Shown in pieces: positions 4,939 to 7,176 of a DNA stretch of 7,176 bases. Origin of the DNA: Pseudomonadota bacterium (GTDB taxonomy: Bacteria; Pseudomonadota; Gammaproteobacteria; Acidiferrobacterales; Acidiferrobacteraceae); the NCBI GenBank assembly GCA_021797365.1, contig JAJZZU010000128.1:1-7176 (forward strand), read 5' to 3'. The first letter of the stretch is position 1, and the number at the start of each line of letters is the position of its first letter. The notes beneath the pieces are model-generated. The model was not told the origin of the DNA, did not search any database, and was given only the letters and a program-made list of their open reading frames with translations. The translations under genes and the position numbers were made by a program.

Positions 4939-5316
4939 TCACTGGTAGCCGGGCGCGGCGCGTTCGTGGGCCGTTTCGTCGCCAGCGTTCGGCGCATTCC
5001 CGCTTTCGACACTGGAGGCCGCCGCTGCCACGGCGCCACGCGCCTTGTCACGACCCTGGTCCATGACGTCGGCTACCCGCCTCGTCACGCTGCGCGTGGT
5101 CTCCCGCGTCGCGCCGACGACGTCGCGCACCGCACCCGCGACGCGGTCGCTCTTGGTCTTCGCGAACTCGCTCAACGAGGAACGGACTTCCCGTCCGGAC
5201 TTCGGCGCCAACAAGGTGGCTGCCGCGTAGCCAACCGCCACACCGGTCACAAATAACATGATCTTGGGGCCAGTACGACCCGGGGAGACGGGTAGGTATT
5301 GTGCTTTGTCTTCCAT
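4939..5316 (-). CDS. YtxH-like membrane-anchored stress protein
   Basis: YtxH-family protein of 125 residues with one membrane helix near the N-terminus (about 17-36, GPKIMLFVTGVAVGYAAATL). The family hallmark LLAPKSGREVR follows at about 35-45, then a long charged amphipathic region (about 46-103) likely to form helices. The Ala/Glu-rich tail looks disordered. Family members appear under general stress; the molecular function is unknown. AGGAGGT stands before the ATG at 5316 (plus-strand complement near 5323-5329). Two further in-frame starts upstream lack this. The PLDc_N gene ends 31 nt upstream and the DpsL-like gene starts 112 nt downstream. Confidence 0.88.
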   Translation of the reverse strand: MEDKAQYLPVSPGRTGPKIMLFVTGVAVGYAAATLLAPKSGREVRSSLSEFAKTKSDRVAGAVRDVVGATRETTRSVTRRVADVMDQGRDKARGAVAAAASSVESGNAPNAGDETAHERAAPGYQ

Positions 5317-5347
5317 GAAAACACCTCCTGAATGGGAAATTCTGGCT

Positions 5348-5530
5348 TCAGACATCGCGCGGACTGCGTCCCACCAAGTAATACACGATCATACCCACCA
5401 GCGGAAACACCAGCACCACTACGATCCACAACACTTTATGGCCGATACGCGCAGACCCCAGCAATATGCTGATGATGGCGATCACGTCGAGGACCACTAT
5501 AACGGTCCCCAGAAGCGAGTATGAGCCCAT
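5348..5530 (-). CDS. PLDc_N-type two-helix membrane protein
   Basis: Sixty-residue membrane protein with two helices (about 4-23 and 33-53). Its second half, KVLWIVVVLVFPLVGMIVYY followed by LVGR, is the signature of the phospholipase D/cardiolipin synthase N-terminal membrane domain. No catalytic HKD part follows, so this is the stand-alone form, whose role is unknown. ATG at 5530 is chosen because GGGTGAGGG precedes it at workable spacing; GTG at 5539 would overlap that ribosome site. It is the first gene of the cassette, 99 nt after the stop of the response regulator gene, and no convincing promoter was found in that gap. Confidence 0.85.
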   Translation of the reverse strand: MGSYSLLGTVIVVLDVIAIISILLGSARIGHKVLWIVVVLVFPLVGMIVYYLVGRSPRDV

Positions 5531-5629
5531 GTCCCTCACCCTTTATCGTTCTTGCGACTTGCGAGGCAGACATGAGTCTACGCGCAGTCCTCACACCCGC
5601 CATCGACCTCAGGGCCTATATGGTGAGCG

Positions 5630-6298
5630 TCAGGTGGGGAAGATGTAATGGAAAAACTCGGTGCGGCTCGAGACACCGCATTTCTCGTAGATCGTGCTAA
5701 TGTGCTGCTTTAATGTCTTCTCGGAATTCCCTGTCAGTCTCGCCATTTCCTGAGTCGAGAGCCCCTTAAGGAGGAGTCGCGCCACCTCACATTCCTTGTT
5801 GGTCAAGGTGGCCTGATTCAAGGCCCGCTCCCGTGCCCCGATGAGCCCCTTGGGCTCCTGCCACAAGCGCTCCAACACCCGCTTCAAGTCGCTTGTGGAA
5901 AACGGCTTCTCAAGCAAATAGGCAGCGCCGTGATTCAAGGCCTCCTTGACGCGCGTCTGATCGGCGAATGCGCTGATCACAACCACCGGTATCGGCATCC
6001 CCGCCTGCTCGATTTTTCGCAGGATCTCAAGCCCGTCGGGCTTGCCGGTATCGAGCATGATATCGGTGATCACGGCGTCATATGACATCTCCTTCCAGAC
6101 CGCCAGTGCCTCCTCGAACGTCGAGACCCACCGGCATGCCATGCCAAGCCCCTGCAGGGACTGCGAAAGCGCCTGCCCAGCCACAGCCTCATCCTCAATC
6201 AACAGTATCTGCCGAGTGCGGCGCATAGTACCAGTATCACGACGTCGCGACTCCTGCATCCCGGACGCTAAACCGCTCTTTGCCAATCGTGCCGTCAT
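5630..6298 (-). CDS. NarL/LuxR-type response regulator
   Basis: Two-component DNA-binding regulator, 222 residues. A short basic leader (1-28) is followed by a receiver domain with the acidic pair E35-D36, phosphoacceptor D79 (VITDIML), the switch Ser S109 (VVISAF) and K131 (LLEKPF). A linker and a LuxR-type helix-turn-helix follow (about 160-222: LTNKECEVARLLLKGLS, TLKQHISTIYEKCGVSSRTE). All residues needed for phosphorylation are present. AGGGG with 5-nt spacing precedes the ATG at 6298; the internal ATGs at 6259 and 6226 lack such a site. No histidine kinase is in the window, so the partner is unknown. It lies 62 nt downstream of a diguanylate cyclase gene and 99 nt upstream of the stress cassette, all on one strand. 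Control of that cassette is possible but inferred from position. Confidence 0.93.
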   Translation of the reverse strand: MTARLAKSGLASGMQESRRRDTGTMRRTRQILLIEDEAVAGQALSQSLQGLGMACRWVSTFEEALAVWKEMSYDAVITDIMLDTGKPDGLEILRKIEQAGMPIPVVVISAFADQTRVKEALNHGAAYLLEKPFSTSDLKRVLERLWQEPKGLIGARERALNQATLTNKECEVARLLLKGLSTQEMARLTGNSEKTLKQHISTIYEKCGVSSRTEFFHYIFPT

Positions 6299-6360
6299 CG
6301 CTTCCCCTTTTTATGCCAACATACTATTTCGGTCGTCTTACAACAACTCCCGCTGCGCAA

Positions 6361-7176
6361 TCATTGCACCGCCCCACGTACCGGTACCGCAACACGTCCC
6401 TTCCGGCTCTTGGCCGCCAACAGCTGCGCGTCGGCTGCGCGCCGCAAAAACTCTGCGGATGTCGCCGGATAAGTAGAAATACTATAGGAAAACCGCATGG
6501 GCCATAGGGACATCGTGCTTTCGGCAACATCCTTTACGAGCCTCACAGCCAGCTCGTTGGCCAATCGCTCACCGATCTCTGGAAGAATCATGGCAAACTC
6601 GTCGCCCCCGATGCGGCACGATATATCCACGCCTTTACGGGCCCGCTCCGCGAGCACCTTGGCGGTGCGTCGCAAGATCTCGTCGCCGCCTGAGAGCCCG
6701 AGATGGGTATTGGCCTCCTTGAAATCGTCCAGATCGATCAGGAGCAGGGAGACGTCCCTCCGATACCGTTCCGCGCGCGCCAATTCCCGGTTCAACGCCC
6801 TGTCGAAGTTCCGGCGATTCCCTATCCCGGTTAAGTGGTCATGCTCCGCAAGCCATGCCACACGCGCATACTCGGCACCGTTGCGCACGCTTAGGGCTAA
6901 TATCCGCGCGCAGGCCTGGGCAAAATGCCGCTCCCAGGCCGAAAAGTCCTCGCCGGCGCCATCACGAATGAAGTCCAGACGTCCTACGCAGACATAATCC
7001 ACGGCCAGCGGCACGGTGAGAACCGCAACGCCGCGCTCGGAGCCTGGTTCGCCTCGGAAATAGGGCAACGCCGCGATATCGGCGTCGCGTGCGGCGTGGA
7101 TTACGTCCAGATCACAAAGGCTGAGCTCTGGTGAGCGCTTGAAGGCGCAGGTTTCTATGGCAGCGTGGTCACCGGC
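6361..7176 (-). CDS. diguanylate cyclase with GAF-like sensor region, C-terminal part (5' end outside window)
   Basis: Makes cyclic di-GMP from two GTP if active. The frame is open through the upper window edge, so the start is missing and 271 residues are seen. Residues about 1-100 look like the end of a GAF-type sensor domain (VAVLTVPLAVDYVCVGRLDF... then a long helix leading to the cyclase). The GGDEF domain opens with DHLTGIGNRRNFD (about 107-119) and contains the metal/substrate section LLIDLDDFKEAN and the intact active-site loop GGDEF (190-194). The inhibitory site five residues before the loop, usually RxxD, reads KGVD (181-184), so product inhibition may be lost. The usual SIG motif is SIS and the ADxALY section is divergent. 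Same direction as the response regulator, 62 nt apart, suggesting one transcript. Confidence 0.9.
   Translation of the reverse strand, partial: AGDHAAIETCAFKRSPELSLCDLDVIHAARDADIAALPYFRGEPGSERGVAVLTVPLAVDYVCVGRLDFIRDGAGEDFSAWERHFAQACARILALSVRNGAEYARVAWLAEHDHLTGIGNRRNFDRALNRELARAERYRRDVSLLLIDLDDFKEANTHLGLSGGDEILRRTAKVLAERARKGVDISCRIGGDEFAMILPEIGERLANELAVRLVKDVAESTMSLWPMRFSYSISTYPATSAEFLRRAADAQLLAAKSRKGRVAVPVRGAVQ

Noticed and set aside
4827..5051. 75-residue N-terminal extension of the DpsL-like protein
   Set aside because: It overlaps the YtxH gene, is of low-complexity composition, and an ideal Shine-Dalgarno precedes the internal ATG at 4826.
5551..5564. CTTGCGACTTGCGA direct repeat upstream of the PLDc_N gene
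   Set aside because: Two 7-bp copies are too short to support an operator without further copies.

Overview
The window is GC-rich chromosomal DNA, most likely from a gammaproteobacterium. Three things point that way: a tRNA-Ser(GGA) almost identical in layout to the enterobacterial one, with CCA encoded; a small bacterial 4.5S (SRP) RNA; and a DnaX of ordinary proteobacterial type. The accessory genes (a KirBac channel, diiron proteins, CsbD/BON/YtxH stress proteins, GGDEF signalling) suggest an environmental, perhaps acid- or metal-exposed chemolithotroph. That last step is inference from gene content, and I cannot name the species.

Layout. Positions 1-628 (minus) hold the first 209 codons of dnaX, and the 4.5S RNA gene (about 664-757, minus) lies directly upstream on the same strand. 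A KirBac3.1-like inward-rectifier potassium channel (908-1780, plus) diverges from the SRP RNA. Next is a gene-free stretch (1781-2127) whose only striking element is a 19-bp inverted repeat. tRNA-Ser(GGA) (2128-2218, minus) follows, with a recognisable stable-RNA promoter. An AurF-family diiron oxygenase (2307-3185, plus) starts just downstream of a TATACT box and may be translated from a leaderless mRNA.

From 5530 down to 3188 the minus strand carries six small genes, most with a strong Shine-Dalgarno sequence. In order of transcription they are a PLDc_N two-helix membrane peptide, a YtxH-like membrane protein, a DpsL-like ferritin-family protein, a small exported protein with a serine-rich tetrapeptide repeat, a CsbD-like protein, and a BON-domain lipoprotein candidate. 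They look like one stress and cell-envelope cassette. Its last gene converges on the AurF-like gene with only 2 bp between the stop codons. Upstream on the same strand are a NarL/LuxR-type response regulator (5630-6298) and the C-terminal part of a GAF-like/GGDEF diguanylate cyclase (6361-7176, its start lies outside the window). Their position makes them candidate regulators of the cassette, but nothing in the sequence proves it.

No mobile element, CRISPR array or clear rho-independent terminator was seen. The least ordinary parts are the repeat-bearing exported protein, the 33-nt stem-loop just before its ribosome binding site, the palindrome in the gene-free stretch, and the presence of two unrelated four-helix diiron proteins in one short region.
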